DNA from: an uncultured Methanobrevibacter sp.
GTDB taxonomy: Archaea; Methanobacteriota; Methanobacteria; Methanobacteriales; Methanobacteriaceae
Direction: 5' to 3'
Assembly: GCF_900314695.1 (NCBI RefSeq)
Contig: NZ_OMWD01000017.1
Location: forward strand, 1 to 47,130
DNA length: 47,130 nt
Part shown: piece by piece, positions 6,946 to 14,883 of the stretch
Layout: every line of letters starts with the position of its first letter
Numbering within the stretch: position 1 is the stretch's first letter
The notes under the pieces: model-generated
The model's database searches: none
The model's input: the letters and a program-made list of their open reading frames with translations, nothing else
What the model was told of the DNA's origin: nothing
Made by a program: the position numbers and the translations under genes

Positions 6946-8028
6946 ATGATCGAAGTTGATGAGCTAACAGACTACCTAGATGAATACTTAGAAGAAAAGC
7001 AAGAGGTAAAAAACTTAACAGAAGAAACAATCCAAAAACAAACATTTAATATATCAAAATTTATAGAATATCTGGAAAATGAAGGAATTGATGAACTCAA
7101 CAGCAACAATGTTAAAAAACAGTTAAGACATTATCGTAGGTACTGTCTAAAGAAACGTGGGAATAAAAGAACAACTGTAAAAACATATATGATGAACATT
7201 CTGGAATTCATCAATTCAGAAGATGTCCAGGAAGAAATTCAGCACGATCCCATCAAAATGAAAGATATCATTGAAGTAAAGGCTGAAGATCCAGAAACTG
7301 CCAAAAAAAGAATTGAAAAAATCAGCTTAACATGGCAACAATCCGATTTCTTTTTAGATACAATCAAACAAAGCGGAAATCCAAGAGATTACGCAATTTG
7401 CAGGACTTTCATTGATTCTGGAATGAGGCTAAAAGAACTGGTACTATTAAACAAGGATGATATCCAAGTTCCAATAGATGACAATGGCTTTTATGAAATG
7501 CCAAGCGACACAAATGAGTTTATTGATGTATATCTACGTGCAGAAACTACAAAAGGAGAATTGAAAGACCGTACAACCTTCATCACATATGATACATTGG
7601 ACAGCTTGAACAGCATGATCTACAATCGAATAACAAAACTCAGAAAAAACACAAATGATGTATATAGACCAGTAATTCAGAGAAACAAGGCTGCTGAAGA
7701 AGTAACTCGCGAAGAACTATTTACCAATATTAAGGGAAACAGAATAGGAAAACGTGGAGTTCAGGACATCGTAAAAAAATATGCTCATCTTGCCGATGAA
7801 AGAATCATCAATGAAAATATCGATTGCCCTATAAACTATGGAAAAAATGTTAGTGTTCACATCCTTAGACACACCGCTTTAAGCCATTATGCAGAAGTAT
7901 TGACCGTTGCGGAAGTCCAAACAATTGCAGGACACTCCAACAGCCAAACAACAGATAAATATATCCATGTAGACAGAGAACAAATGAAACAAAAATTAAA
8001 AGTAAACAATATGAAATTTAATATATAA
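6946..8028 (+). CDS. Tyrosine recombinase/integrase
   Basis: 360 residues with the bipartite build of XerC/XerD-type recombinases. An N-terminal SAM-like core-binding domain (about 5-100) is joined by a charged linker to the catalytic domain (about 125-355). Catalytic residues are visible: Arg161 in SGMRLKEL, a Lys near 203-207, His305-x-x-Arg308 followed by His309 in HILRHT, His330 in AGHSN, and the nucleophile Tyr339 in DKYIHV. It should cut and rejoin DNA at short inverted-repeat sites. It is longer than archaeal XerA (about 280-300), mainly through insertions between 170 and 270, which suggests an element-specific enzyme. It has a near-perfect AGGAGG site. No tRNA gene or attachment repeat is evident beside it. 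Confidence 0.93.
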   Translation: MIEVDELTDYLDEYLEEKQEVKNLTEETIQKQTFNISKFIEYLENEGIDELNSNNVKKQLRHYRRYCLKKRGNKRTTVKTYMMNILEFINSEDVQEEIQHDPIKMKDIIEVKAEDPETAKKRIEKISLTWQQSDFFLDTIKQSGNPRDYAICRTFIDSGMRLKELVLLNKDDIQVPIDDNGFYEMPSDTNEFIDVYLRAETTKGELKDRTTFITYDTLDSLNSMIYNRITKLRKNTNDVYRPVIQRNKAAEEVTREELFTNIKGNRIGKRGVQDIVKKYAHLADERIINENIDCPINYGKNVSVHILRHTALSHYAEVLTVAEVQTIAGHSNSQTTDKYIHVDREQMKQKLKVNNMKFNI

Positions 8029-8107
8029 ATTTTAAATTTTACTTTTTTTATTTATTTTATACCTAAATCAACAATATTTAAATATTAATTTAAACAAATC
8101 TATATTT

Positions 8108-8127
8108 ACTATCAGCATACTGATAAG
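8108..8127. other. Small inverted repeat downstream of the recombinase
   Basis: ATCAG (8111-8115) and CTGAT (8120-8124) flank CATA, and the pairing extends imperfectly to both sides. The size and imperfect flanks recall a core recombination site, but a hairpin terminator for the recombinase gene is equally possible. Confidence 0.2.
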
Positions 8128-8160
8128 TTATAATATTACTAAATTTTTTTAAGGGTTTAT

Positions 8161-9177
8161 ATGATTTCTAAGAGGAGTATATTTATATTAGGTATTTTTT
8201 TAATACTTGTTTCGGTACTAAGCGTATGTGCATCGGATAATCAACAAAATATATATGAAATACAACAGATTTTGGATGAAACCAATGCATCAGACTTAAC
8301 TGGCTGTTGTTCAGTTGCATTGCAATTAGATGGAAACAACAGTATGTTCTCCTTTAGAAGAGATGCAAATTTAACCGCTGATATTTATGTAGAAGAGATT
8401 GATTGGCACGGTATTCCTGCAATCAAGCAATATAAAACAGAAGGTGACTATTTCTGTCAAGTAATCATAACCAGTAACGGTTGGACAATCGGATATGGAG
8501 GAATTGACGACGGTCCGGATAATGAAAAAATTGAAGAAATAACATCCAAAATGATTACAGATGACAATAGTATTTCAGAAGATGGTTTAATCCAAGTTCA
8601 GCAAATTAAAGAACCTTATAAACTAGGACATCTTTTGATTAAGGCCCCTAACGGAAATTATGGTGTTGCATTTTCTGATAATCATTTTAAAGGGAAATTG
8701 GAACCTGGCCAATACATTGTAATTCCAAATAGAGAAAAATACATGGACAATGGCAGCTTATCACTTAATACTAGTGATAAAGTAGCAGCTATGATAGAAT
8801 TAGCGCAATCTGATGCCTTTGGACTTACCAGAAGAGATATTACCACTTATCACTTCCATACCTTTGAAAATAACACAGCTAAAGTGAATGTAACTGACGC
8901 TTACCTATCCAATGATGATGGATCCAAGTGGGGTATGAGTACAGGTGGCCTTGTAGACAATGTATATTTCAACAAAACACTATTTAAAGCTGAAGATATA
9001 CCAATAGCACCTAATTATGAATATATGGGCAATATGACACTTCATGAATCTATTCATCATGTATCTAAACTCATGTTAGCCTCTATCCTCGTAGGTGTTG
9101 TAATATTCGTGGCCATATTGTTCTTTGTAGTCTATCAATCAATAAAATATATTAGATATAGGCGTCATCGCAAATAA
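8161..9177 (+). CDS. Exported membrane-anchored protein, possible Ntn-hydrolase-like enzyme
   Basis: 338 residues. The signal peptide is at 1-24, the exported domain at about 25-298, and a C-terminal membrane helix at about 303-327 is followed by a basic tail (YRRHRK), giving an outward-facing protein anchored at both or one end. The region TGCCSVALQLDGNNSMFSFR (47-66), with adjacent cysteines and a Phe-Arg strand, recalls the nucleophile strand of N-terminal nucleophile amide hydrolases. The later GHLLIKAPNGNYGVAF resembles a family of surface proteins that I associate with Methanobrevibacter. The hydrolase idea is weak inference. AAGGG precedes the start. Its closeness to the recombinase (132 bases) suggests a shared accessory unit. 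Confidence 0.6.
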   Translation: MISKRSIFILGIFLILVSVLSVCASDNQQNIYEIQQILDETNASDLTGCCSVALQLDGNNSMFSFRRDANLTADIYVEEIDWHGIPAIKQYKTEGDYFCQVIITSNGWTIGYGGIDDGPDNEKIEEITSKMITDDNSISEDGLIQVQQIKEPYKLGHLLIKAPNGNYGVAFSDNHFKGKLEPGQYIVIPNREKYMDNGSLSLNTSDKVAAMIELAQSDAFGLTRRDITTYHFHTFENNTAKVNVTDAYLSNDDGSKWGMSTGGLVDNVYFNKTLFKAEDIPIAPNYEYMGNMTLHESIHHVSKLMLASILVGVVIFVAILFFVVYQSIKYIRYRRHRK

Positions 9178-9195
9178 AATTTAATAAATTTTATA

Positions 9196-9221
9196 AAATT
9201 TAATAAAAAACAACAAAATTT
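9196..9221. repeat. Left copy of a direct repeat flanking the palindrome block
   Basis: AAATTTAATAA, then a short A-rich part, then AACAACAAAATTT. The same string with one base fewer recurs at 9756-9780. Similarity extends upstream in both copies (ATTTTATAAAA), making a repeat of about 40 bp interrupted by a 9-bp insertion in the right copy. Confidence 0.55.
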
Positions 9222-9244
9222 AACGAAAATAGTCAATTTCACTA

Positions 9245-9262
9245 GCTTGATATATATCAAGC
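9245..9262. repeat. Perfect 18-bp palindrome
   Basis: GCTTGATATATATCAAGC equals its own reverse complement. It lies 68 bases after the stop of the gene ending at 9177, so it could serve as a terminator hairpin or as a protein-binding site. CTTGATAT recurs nearby at about 9282. Confidence 0.6.
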
Positions 9263-9755
9263 AGTTGATTTATACTATTTTCTTGATATTACTTGAGCAT
9301 TAGTGGTAAAATACATATAATATATATTTTCTGTAAATATGGAAAATATATAAATAATATATTTCCGCAAATACAGATAAATAGTATAATAGCCATCATA
9401 CTATTAATACCACAATACATATAATTAGTAAGTATATAATATATCAACTACTAGTTAAATACCTATAATATCTATAATGCCTATTTTTATATATTTCCAT
9501 ATAATACATATCTAAGTATAATATACGGAAATACTATGCCGACTATTGTAATATTACACCAACAAGAATTTTAGTAAAAATAATTGATTTAAACCAATAT
9601 TTTAACTAATAGCAACACCATAAATAATATTATCATATTATAAGCAATATTTATCTTACTTTATCTAAATTAACTGCAATACATCACATATATTAGGATT
9701 AAAACTCATACGAATAAAAAATTAATAAAATTTATTAAATTTTATAAAAATTATT

Positions 9756-9780
9756 AAATTTAATAATAACAACAAAATTT
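9756..9780. repeat. Right copy of the direct repeat
   Basis: Second copy of the repeat at 9196-9221, 560 bases apart in the same orientation and 45 bases before the DUF169 start codon. Confidence 0.55.
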
Positions 9781-9824
9781 TTATAGAAAATTATAAAAAA
9801 TTTTAATTAATCGGAGGAGTAACA

Positions 9825-10622
9825 ATGGAATTTAATATTATCAACGAAATAAATGGTAAATTTAATCCAATCGTTTTAATAAAAAGTGATGAAAAGCCAG
9901 ATGATGCAATAATACCAAAACCTGGAAGAGGTGGTTGTGTTATGGCATTTGTCTCACAAACAATAGCCAAAAGAAAAACAACTGCATTTGGTCGTGAAAA
10001 CGTTTCATGCGGAGGTGTTGAAACCGCTATGGGATGGGGAGACGGTTTTACCCATGAAGGTGCCTTAGAATTTCAAGCAGCATTCCTCTCACAGGGTGCC
10101 GATTCAGCAAAAGATAGGGATAAATTTCTCAAAAGTCTGGAAAATAAACCAACACATATACAGGAAATGTTTAAAAAAGGGGAAAGAATATATTGTGATT
10201 ATGAAACTGCAGTGGAACACATCAAATCAAGACCAATTTATGATGATAAGGAGTATGTCATATTTAAACCAATTGAACTTTTAGAAGAAGGTGAAATTCC
10301 TCAATCAGTAGTGTTTACATTAAATCCTATTGAATTGTCAGCAGTTTTACAAATCAACAGTTCATTTAGGTCAAAAACAGCACATATTCTGACACCACAG
10401 GCTTCAGCATGTCAGGCTATAGGGTCATTTACTTTTGAACAGGCTGAAAAGGATGATCCCGTACCTCTTCTAAGTCCGATTGACTTTGCAGCAAGAGCCC
10501 ATATGAAGCATTTCATTCCGGATGAATACATGTGTCTGTCAATGCCATGGAAACTCTTTTTGAAACTGGAGGAACTTAGTAAAAAAAGCGTTCTGCAAAC
10601 CCATTTGTGGAAAGACTGGTAA
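9825..10622 (+). CDS. DUF169 family protein
   Basis: 265 residues, starting after an excellent GGAGGAG site. Features of the archaeal DUF169 family are visible: a short N-terminal helix, the Gly/Cys strand GRGGCVMAF, the conserved CGGVETAMGWGD segment, a central half with AVEHIKSRPIYDDKEYVIFK, and the late segment QASACQAIG. The family is common in methanogens, is thought to bind a metal or cofactor through its conserved cysteines, and has no established reaction. Upstream lies the palindrome-rich block; downstream a 25-bp palindrome separates it from mntP. It appears to be a single-gene transcript. Confidence 0.82.
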   Translation: MEFNIINEINGKFNPIVLIKSDEKPDDAIIPKPGRGGCVMAFVSQTIAKRKTTAFGRENVSCGGVETAMGWGDGFTHEGALEFQAAFLSQGADSAKDRDKFLKSLENKPTHIQEMFKKGERIYCDYETAVEHIKSRPIYDDKEYVIFKPIELLEEGEIPQSVVFTLNPIELSAVLQINSSFRSKTAHILTPQASACQAIGSFTFEQAEKDDPVPLLSPIDFAARAHMKHFIPDEYMCLSMPWKLFLKLEELSKKSVLQTHLWKDW

Positions 10623-10630
10623 AATTAGAC

Positions 10631-10668
10631 ATTGATTAGATTTTATCTAATCAATATAATTTTATATA
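10631..10668 (+). promoter_or_regulatory. Palindrome and TATA box of the mntP promoter
   Basis: ATTGATTAGAT (10631-10641) and ATCTAATCAAT (10645-10655) are perfect inverted copies over TTT. Five bases on is the box A core TTATATAA (10662-10669). Twenty-six bases beyond the TATA centre is ATG 10691, so the mRNA is probably leaderless. The palindrome next to the TATA box could be the operator of a metal-sensing repressor, or the terminator hairpin of the DUF169 gene that stops at 10622. Confidence 0.45.
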
Positions 10669-10690
10669 AACACCAACAAAATAAAATACA

Positions 10691-11245
10691 ATGTCACTAA
10701 ACTTAATTTCTGTTTTTTTAATAGCTGTAGCTCTTGCAATGGATGCATTTAGCGTATCATTAACAAAAGGATTTACCCAAAAGAATCTTAAGCAATCACA
10801 AATTCTTTATTATGGTCTCTTTTTTGGATTTTTCCAATTTATGATGCCTATTCTTGGATATTATTGCATAAGTACAATATCAGACATAATTACATCATTC
10901 GCATCAATAATTGGATTCGTATTGCTTTTGGCAATAGGGTTGAATATGATTCGTGAAAGCTTATCCGGTGATGAAGATGAAATAAGCGATGAGTTTTCCT
11001 TCAAGGAAGTGACACTGCTTGCAATAGCCACAAGCATTGATGCATTTGCAGTAGGAATAACATTTGCACTGTTCAATGATCCTCTCCTGATATCTGCAAG
11101 CATAATAGGTGTGGTTGCATTTGCATTCAGCATAGCAGGAATATTCATCGGCCGCAAACTGGGTGACTGGCTAGGCGATAAGTTCCAAATATTGGGTGGT
11201 GTCATCCTAATATTGATTGGAATTAAAATACTACTGGGTTTTTAG
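10691..11245 (+). CDS. mntP: Manganese efflux pump MntP
   Basis: 184 residues, six membrane helices and the two-fold pseudo-repeat of the MntP (formerly DUF204/YebN) family. The signature LAMDAFSVSLTKG at about 14-26 is mirrored by ATSIDAFAVGITFA at about 107-120. The Asp residues in both are thought to bind Mn2+. An acidic cytoplasmic loop (GDEDEISDEFSFKE) separates the halves. The protein exports excess manganese across the cytoplasmic membrane. No ribosome binding site precedes ATG 10691, in line with a leaderless transcript. It converges on the hypothetical gene ending at 11253 with 7 bases between. Confidence 0.92.
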   Translation: MSLNLISVFLIAVALAMDAFSVSLTKGFTQKNLKQSQILYYGLFFGFFQFMMPILGYYCISTISDIITSFASIIGFVLLLAIGLNMIRESLSGDEDEISDEFSFKEVTLLAIATSIDAFAVGITFALFNDPLLISASIIGVVAFAFSIAGIFIGRKLGDWLGDKFQILGGVILILIGIKILLGF

Positions 11246-11252
11246 AAAAACT

Positions 11253-11702
11253 TTACATCATATTTTCATTATATGATCTGAATTGTTCAAGGAAATTTTC
11301 AAGTTCCTCCTCAATCTGTGTAAGTGAAACAGTTGGCTTATAATTAAGAAGAGTATTCAATGCTATCAATAAAGGAATGGCTTCACCTACATGGACATTG
11401 GTAAACTCCAGATTTTGATAGGTAATTTTAAAGTTTCCGTTGACATGTTCATCAATTCTCAGGCCCTGAGGGATAAAATTGATTTCACCCTTTTCAATCA
11501 GTTCCTCCAATACTTCAGTACCTTCCAGTATATCCTCAAACTCAACCTTTTGCTTACTTAAAATAGGTTCTATAAAATCAAATTCAATGTCATAATCGTA
11601 TTTGGAATAGTTATGTCTGAAGTAATTGTCAACCATCAGATAGTTAATATACAGTTCATGGTTTTGAATTGCATATTTCTTGTTGTTCAATATGAATTCC
11701 AT
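11253..11702 (-). CDS. Hypothetical protein, soluble
   Basis: 149 residues, acidic, with no signal peptide or membrane helix. Predicted from pattern: short beta strands at the start (EFILNNKKYAI), a helical Tyr-rich segment, a central part rich in Glu (FEDILEGTEVLEELIEKGE), a beta hairpin (GNFKITYQNLEFTNV), and two C-terminal helices. I do not recognise the family. It reads leftward behind the MATE gene at a distance but shares no obvious operon with it (the MATE stop is at 11742, upstream of this start), so co-transcription from the flavodoxin-MarR-MATE unit is possible. Confidence 0.6.
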   Translation of the reverse strand: MEFILNNKKYAIQNHELYINYLMVDNYFRHNYSKYDYDIEFDFIEPILSKQKVEFEDILEGTEVLEELIEKGEINFIPQGLRIDEHVNGNFKITYQNLEFTNVHVGEAIPLLIALNTLLNYKPTVSLTQIEEELENFLEQFRSYNENMM

Positions 11703-11741
11703 GATTAAATTTTAGTAAAAAATAGTATAAAAAAATAGCCC

Positions 11742-13136
11742 TCATGAGCTATTTTCTTCGTGTTTTTCATATTTTTTGATTGAAATTTCCTTGAATTTTC
11801 TAATGAATAGTTTTGCCCAGATATAACCAATTGTTCCTCCAACAAAACATCCAAACACTACTCCACCATAGATTCCAGGAAGTCCCCATCCAAAGATAAA
11901 GCAGAATAGATATGCAAATACACTTTCAAGGATTAAAGATCTAAGCAATGTAATCAATAGTGAATATGTTCCTTTTCCAACACCCTGAAACATCATGGAA
12001 GACATTATCCCATGAGGAATTGCCAATACGAACAGGCTCAATACGGATATTGCTGTTGCAATTTCTGATGCCAAACCTGCACTGGCCTGAGTATAAGAAA
12101 ATACTGCAGCAATCTGTCCTGAGAAAATGAACATTAATGCTCCCAAAATAATGGATACAATAAATCCTATTTTGATTGAATATGAATGGGCAGTTTGGAG
12201 GTTTTTGTAGTTATGCGCTCCATAAGCTACACCAGCAACAGTCAGGACTGCTGTACCGATACCAATCAGTGGAATCATAGCCAACTGCACAATTCTCATT
12301 GAAGCTGTATATACTGCCACTGCAGTAGTTCCTGCCGCAAGCACAAGCATGGAGTTAATGATTATTGCAAGAGCTGAAAATACAATAGTTTCCAATGTTG
12401 AAGGGATTGCAACCTGAAGGGTGTTAATCATTATATGACTTGAATATTTGAAGTTTTTAGGGGACAAGTCAAGGAAAAGATCCTTTTTAACCCATATCCA
12501 GTAGCTCATTACAATACATGACATTGTCGCCGATACTACTGTTGCCCATGCTGCACCTGAAATTCCAAAGTTCAATACATAAATAAATATAGGGTCTAGA
12601 ATGATATTCAGTACTGCTGTTACTGCAATTGCGATTGTCGCCCTCCTCATATCTCCTTCAGACCGGAATATTGCTGATGCAACACCTGAAAACACAAAGA
12701 TGAACAAGAATCCGAATATGATATAACTGTAATCCATTGCATATTGAATAGTATTTCCTGCACCCATAAACTGCAATATAGGAACCATAAACACTTCAAT
12801 CAATACTGTAAATACTAATGATATTATAATTGATAAAACAATAGCATGCAACCCCGCATTGTTTGCCTGGTCACGATTTTTAGCACCGATATTTCTTGCT
12901 ATCAATGAATTTGCACCTGCACCTATTCCATTTCCAAGTCCTATAAGCACCATGAATAATGGTGTGATAAAACCTACAGCAGCAAGGGCATCCGGACCGA
13001 GTCCTGCAACCCATATACTATCTGCAATATTGTAAAGCATGATTAAAAGCATTGAAAGCATCATCGGCAATGCCAGTTTTACGATTGCCTTTTTAGGATC
13101 TCCTGTAATCATTTCAATATTTTTACTTTTAGACAT
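11742..13136 (-). CDS. MATE family multidrug/cation antiporter
   Basis: 464 residues from ATG 13136; this start has GGGAG seven bases upstream and sits one base after the marR stop, whereas an ATG 15 bases earlier would overlap marR. The N-terminus (GDPKKAIVKLALPMMLSML) is typical of the DinF/NorM-like MATE branch. Twelve hydrophobic helices form two homologous bundles, including NxxDxxWVAGLG-like and NIILDPIFIYVLNFGISGAA motifs. It should export cationic compounds in exchange for Na+ or H+. As the last gene of a flavodoxin-MarR-MATE operon, it is probably induced with them by a ligand of the MarR protein. Confidence 0.9.
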   Translation of the reverse strand: MSKSKNIEMITGDPKKAIVKLALPMMLSMLLIMLYNIADSIWVAGLGPDALAAVGFITPLFMVLIGLGNGIGAGANSLIARNIGAKNRDQANNAGLHAIVLSIIISLVFTVLIEVFMVPILQFMGAGNTIQYAMDYSYIIFGFLFIFVFSGVASAIFRSEGDMRRATIAIAVTAVLNIILDPIFIYVLNFGISGAAWATVVSATMSCIVMSYWIWVKKDLFLDLSPKNFKYSSHIMINTLQVAIPSTLETIVFSALAIIINSMLVLAAGTTAVAVYTASMRIVQLAMIPLIGIGTAVLTVAGVAYGAHNYKNLQTAHSYSIKIGFIVSIILGALMFIFSGQIAAVFSYTQASAGLASEIATAISVLSLFVLAIPHGIMSSMMFQGVGKGTYSLLITLLRSLILESVFAYLFCFIFGWGLPGIYGGVVFGCFVGGTIGYIWAKLFIRKFKEISIKKYEKHEENSS

Positions 13137-13137
13137 T

Positions 13138-13602
13138 TTACTCTCCCTCATTTAACTCCATTGTCTTAACAGCTATTTCCTTCAATACCTTTTGAAGCAA
13201 TTCTTTTTTAATATATCCATCATCCAAAATTACTGAATCTTCCCAATCACGAAGAACTCCACAGGCTTTTATTAGTATGTCTTCACCGTCTTTGGTCAAT
13301 GAAAGTCTGTTCTGTCTTCTGTTGTTTTCGTCTATTTCTCTTTTCACCAATCCCTTTTCTTCTAGTTTTCGAATAGACCTTGCAACAGCCCCCTTGTTGA
13401 TGTTGCATCTTGCCGCTATCATTTCCTGATTGATGTTTGATTCATGCGCTATCTCAAAAAGCAAATGAAGCTGTGTCGTATTTATTCCAAATTCCTCCAG
13501 ATTGCGATTGACATATACAGAATATCCCTTTCCGATCATATACAAAAGCTTTCCAACCGGAATTTGGGTTGCATCCATCTGCTTTATCTCTTCAAATGGC
13601 AT
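13138..13602 (-). CDS. MarR family transcriptional regulator
   Basis: 154 residues. Helices at 12-50 and 120-150 would form the dimer interface. Between them is a winged helix-turn-helix: NQEMIAARCNINKGAVARSI is the recognition region (about 59-78), followed by the wing (EIDENNRRQNRLSLTKDGE). The arginine-rich wing and the DxxxRR motif are typical of MarR. It starts 5 bases after the flavodoxin stop and ends 1 base before the MATE start, so the three are one operon. It most likely binds the pair of 12-bp palindromic sites at 14099-14125 and controls its own operon. Confidence 0.9.
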   Translation of the reverse strand: MPFEEIKQMDATQIPVGKLLYMIGKGYSVYVNRNLEEFGINTTQLHLLFEIAHESNINQEMIAARCNINKGAVARSIRKLEEKGLVKREIDENNRRQNRLSLTKDGEDILIKACGVLRDWEDSVILDDGYIKKELLQKVLKEIAVKTMELNEGE

Positions 13603-13606
13603 GTTA

Positions 13607-14065
13607 TCATTCTAAAAATGAGGATAATTTTTCATCGAACATGTCTTTTTTTACCTCTTTGGTTGTTAATGCCAATGTTGATTGAGGTTTAACGGAAACA
13701 TATTTTTCCATCTGTTCGAATGTTGATTCAAAACCGCTTGAACCAGCGGTTGCGAAGAATTTGACATTGGTAAATTTGCCTTCATTCTGTTTGATATATG
13801 AAATCACTGGACTTGATGCTTTTGATGCCCATACCGGTGTTCCAAGATATACCATGTCATAGTCTTCAGGGTCATATTTCAAGTTTTCCAAGTCAATGAT
13901 TTTTTCTTGAATTGCATGTTTTCCCCCACGTGCATATCCAAGTTTTCCCTGATAGTTGACTTTCGGTAAGATTTCTTCAATATCCGAATCTGTTCTGCTT
14001 GCGATAGTTTTTGCAAGTTTTTCTGTAATGTTAGTTCTTGAATAATATACTACTAATGATTTCAT
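13607..14065 (-). CDS. Flavodoxin family protein
   Basis: 152 residues from ATG 14065; an upstream ATG (14110) would add 15 residues that are not part of the domain and would overlap the operator. SLVVYYSRTNITEKLAK is the first strand and phosphate-binding loop that holds FMN. YLGTPVWASKASSPV (the usual GxPxW motif) and FFATAGSSGFESTFEQM follow, as in flavodoxin-like FMN proteins related to menaquinone-dependent protoporphyrinogen oxidase or short flavodoxins. It probably carries electrons or reduces small molecules. First gene of the flavodoxin-MarR-MATE operon. Confidence 0.87.
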   Translation of the reverse strand: MKSLVVYYSRTNITEKLAKTIASRTDSDIEEILPKVNYQGKLGYARGGKHAIQEKIIDLENLKYDPEDYDMVYLGTPVWASKASSPVISYIKQNEGKFTNVKFFATAGSSGFESTFEQMEKYVSVKPQSTLALTTKEVKKDMFDEKLSSFLE

Positions 14066-14087
14066 ACATAGTATTAATACTTCATCA

Positions 14088-14125
14088 TATATAAACTGTT
14101 GCATTGACAACTATTGCACTTGCAA
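14088..14125 (-). promoter_or_regulatory. Promoter and candidate MarR operator
   Basis: Read leftward, a TATA box (TTTATATA, 14088-14095) lies 26 bases before ATG 14065, so the flavodoxin message is probably leaderless. Immediately upstream are two 12-bp sites, TTGCACTTGCAA (14114-14125, perfect inverted repeat) and TTGCATTGACAA (14099-14110, one arm degenerate), spaced 15 bases centre to centre. The sites abut the TATA/BRE region, where a bound repressor would block TBP/TFB. Confidence 0.55.
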
Positions 14126-14188
14126 CAATTTAAAATTCATTTCATGAAAATGTTTATAAATAAAAAAAAGGATGTGTATAAAACACAC

Positions 14189-14875
14189 CTATATTCCAAG
14201 CATAATTAGTATAAAAGAAAATGCATCCGTGAATAAGTGAGACATATATGGAACAAAAAGATTTTTGGTTTTTGCATATCCATACATTTCAACAAGTGAT
14301 CCAACACCCTGCAAAAGCAATACTGAGGCTATTGATGTTGATGAAGGGTCAAAGTGCAGAAAAGCAAAGAATATTAGTACAATAACCATTGAAGATACGA
14401 ATGAAAGGTTCCTTTTATTAGTATATTTGAAAAATACCCTCATAAAAAACATCAAAGGTATGAATTTCAACAGCTCTTCTCCCATCATTGAAAAGAAAAG
14501 TGAAACCAGGCTTATAATATTCAGATTTAAAGGTGTTTCATCTACAGGTAATAAATTAAACATTTCCAAAGCAGAAGCCATTGCAATTGAATATACCATA
14601 TATATGACAAACATCAATACCGCAAGAATAATCTCATTTTTTGTTGGCTTGTGAAATATCAGCTTATAATCCCAGTTTGAAAAATAAAGCAAAGGAATCA
14701 ACAAAACCATACAGAATATTATACTTGACAGAAGTTCATCGAAGGAAAAAAGAATATATCCAATATATGATAGCGGTATTAAAAGCAACAGCACAAACCA
14801 TGCTCCCTTAGATATGCGAGGATTATGCCTGTAATATGGAAAATCCCTTTCTTCATCAAATGTTAAAAACTTCAC
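14189..14875 (-). CDS. CPBP family intramembrane metalloprotease
   Basis: 228 residues, starting at GTG 14875 behind AGGTGA. About seven membrane helices. The CPBP (CAAX protease and bacteriocin processing) motifs are present: Glu133-Glu134 in GEELLKF, His174 in FAFLHFD and His213 in SHLFTD. The residue after EExxx is Lys where Arg is usual. Members cleave prenylated or bacteriocin-like substrates inside the membrane, or act in immunity. The substrate here is unknown. It starts 8 bases after the flavin reductase stop, so the two form an operon. Confidence 0.8.
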   Translation of the reverse strand: MKFLTFDEERDFPYYRHNPRISKGAWFVLLLLIPLSYIGYILFSFDELLSSIIFCMVLLIPLLYFSNWDYKLIFHKPTKNEIILAVLMFVIYMVYSIAMASALEMFNLLPVDETPLNLNIISLVSLFFSMMGEELLKFIPLMFFMRVFFKYTNKRNLSFVSSMVIVLIFFAFLHFDPSSTSIASVLLLQGVGSLVEMYGYAKTKNLFVPYMSHLFTDAFSFILIMLGI

Positions 14876-14883
14876 AAAATCAC

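Larger units (their letters stand above)
9178..9824. other. 647-bp non-coding block dense in palindromes
   Basis: No credible gene is seen on either strand. Four related motifs with consensus close to TATATTTCCnnATAnTACA lie at 9331-9352 (reverse), 9357-9376 (forward), 9489-9509 (forward) and 9516-9534 (reverse), forming two inverted pairs. A perfect 18-bp palindrome lies at 9245-9262. Long direct repeats lie at the two edges. The block ends in a GGAGGAG ribosome binding site for the DUF169 gene. No Orc1/Cdc6 gene is near, so a replication origin is not supported. Confidence 0.6.

Noticed and set aside
9178..9824. A replication origin
   Set aside because: AT-rich, repeat-rich DNA fits, but no Orc1/Cdc6 gene and no ORB-like G-rich motif is seen.
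13444..13692. A small + strand frame across the marR and flavodoxin genes
   Set aside because: It crosses the junction of two genes of a clear operon on the other strand.
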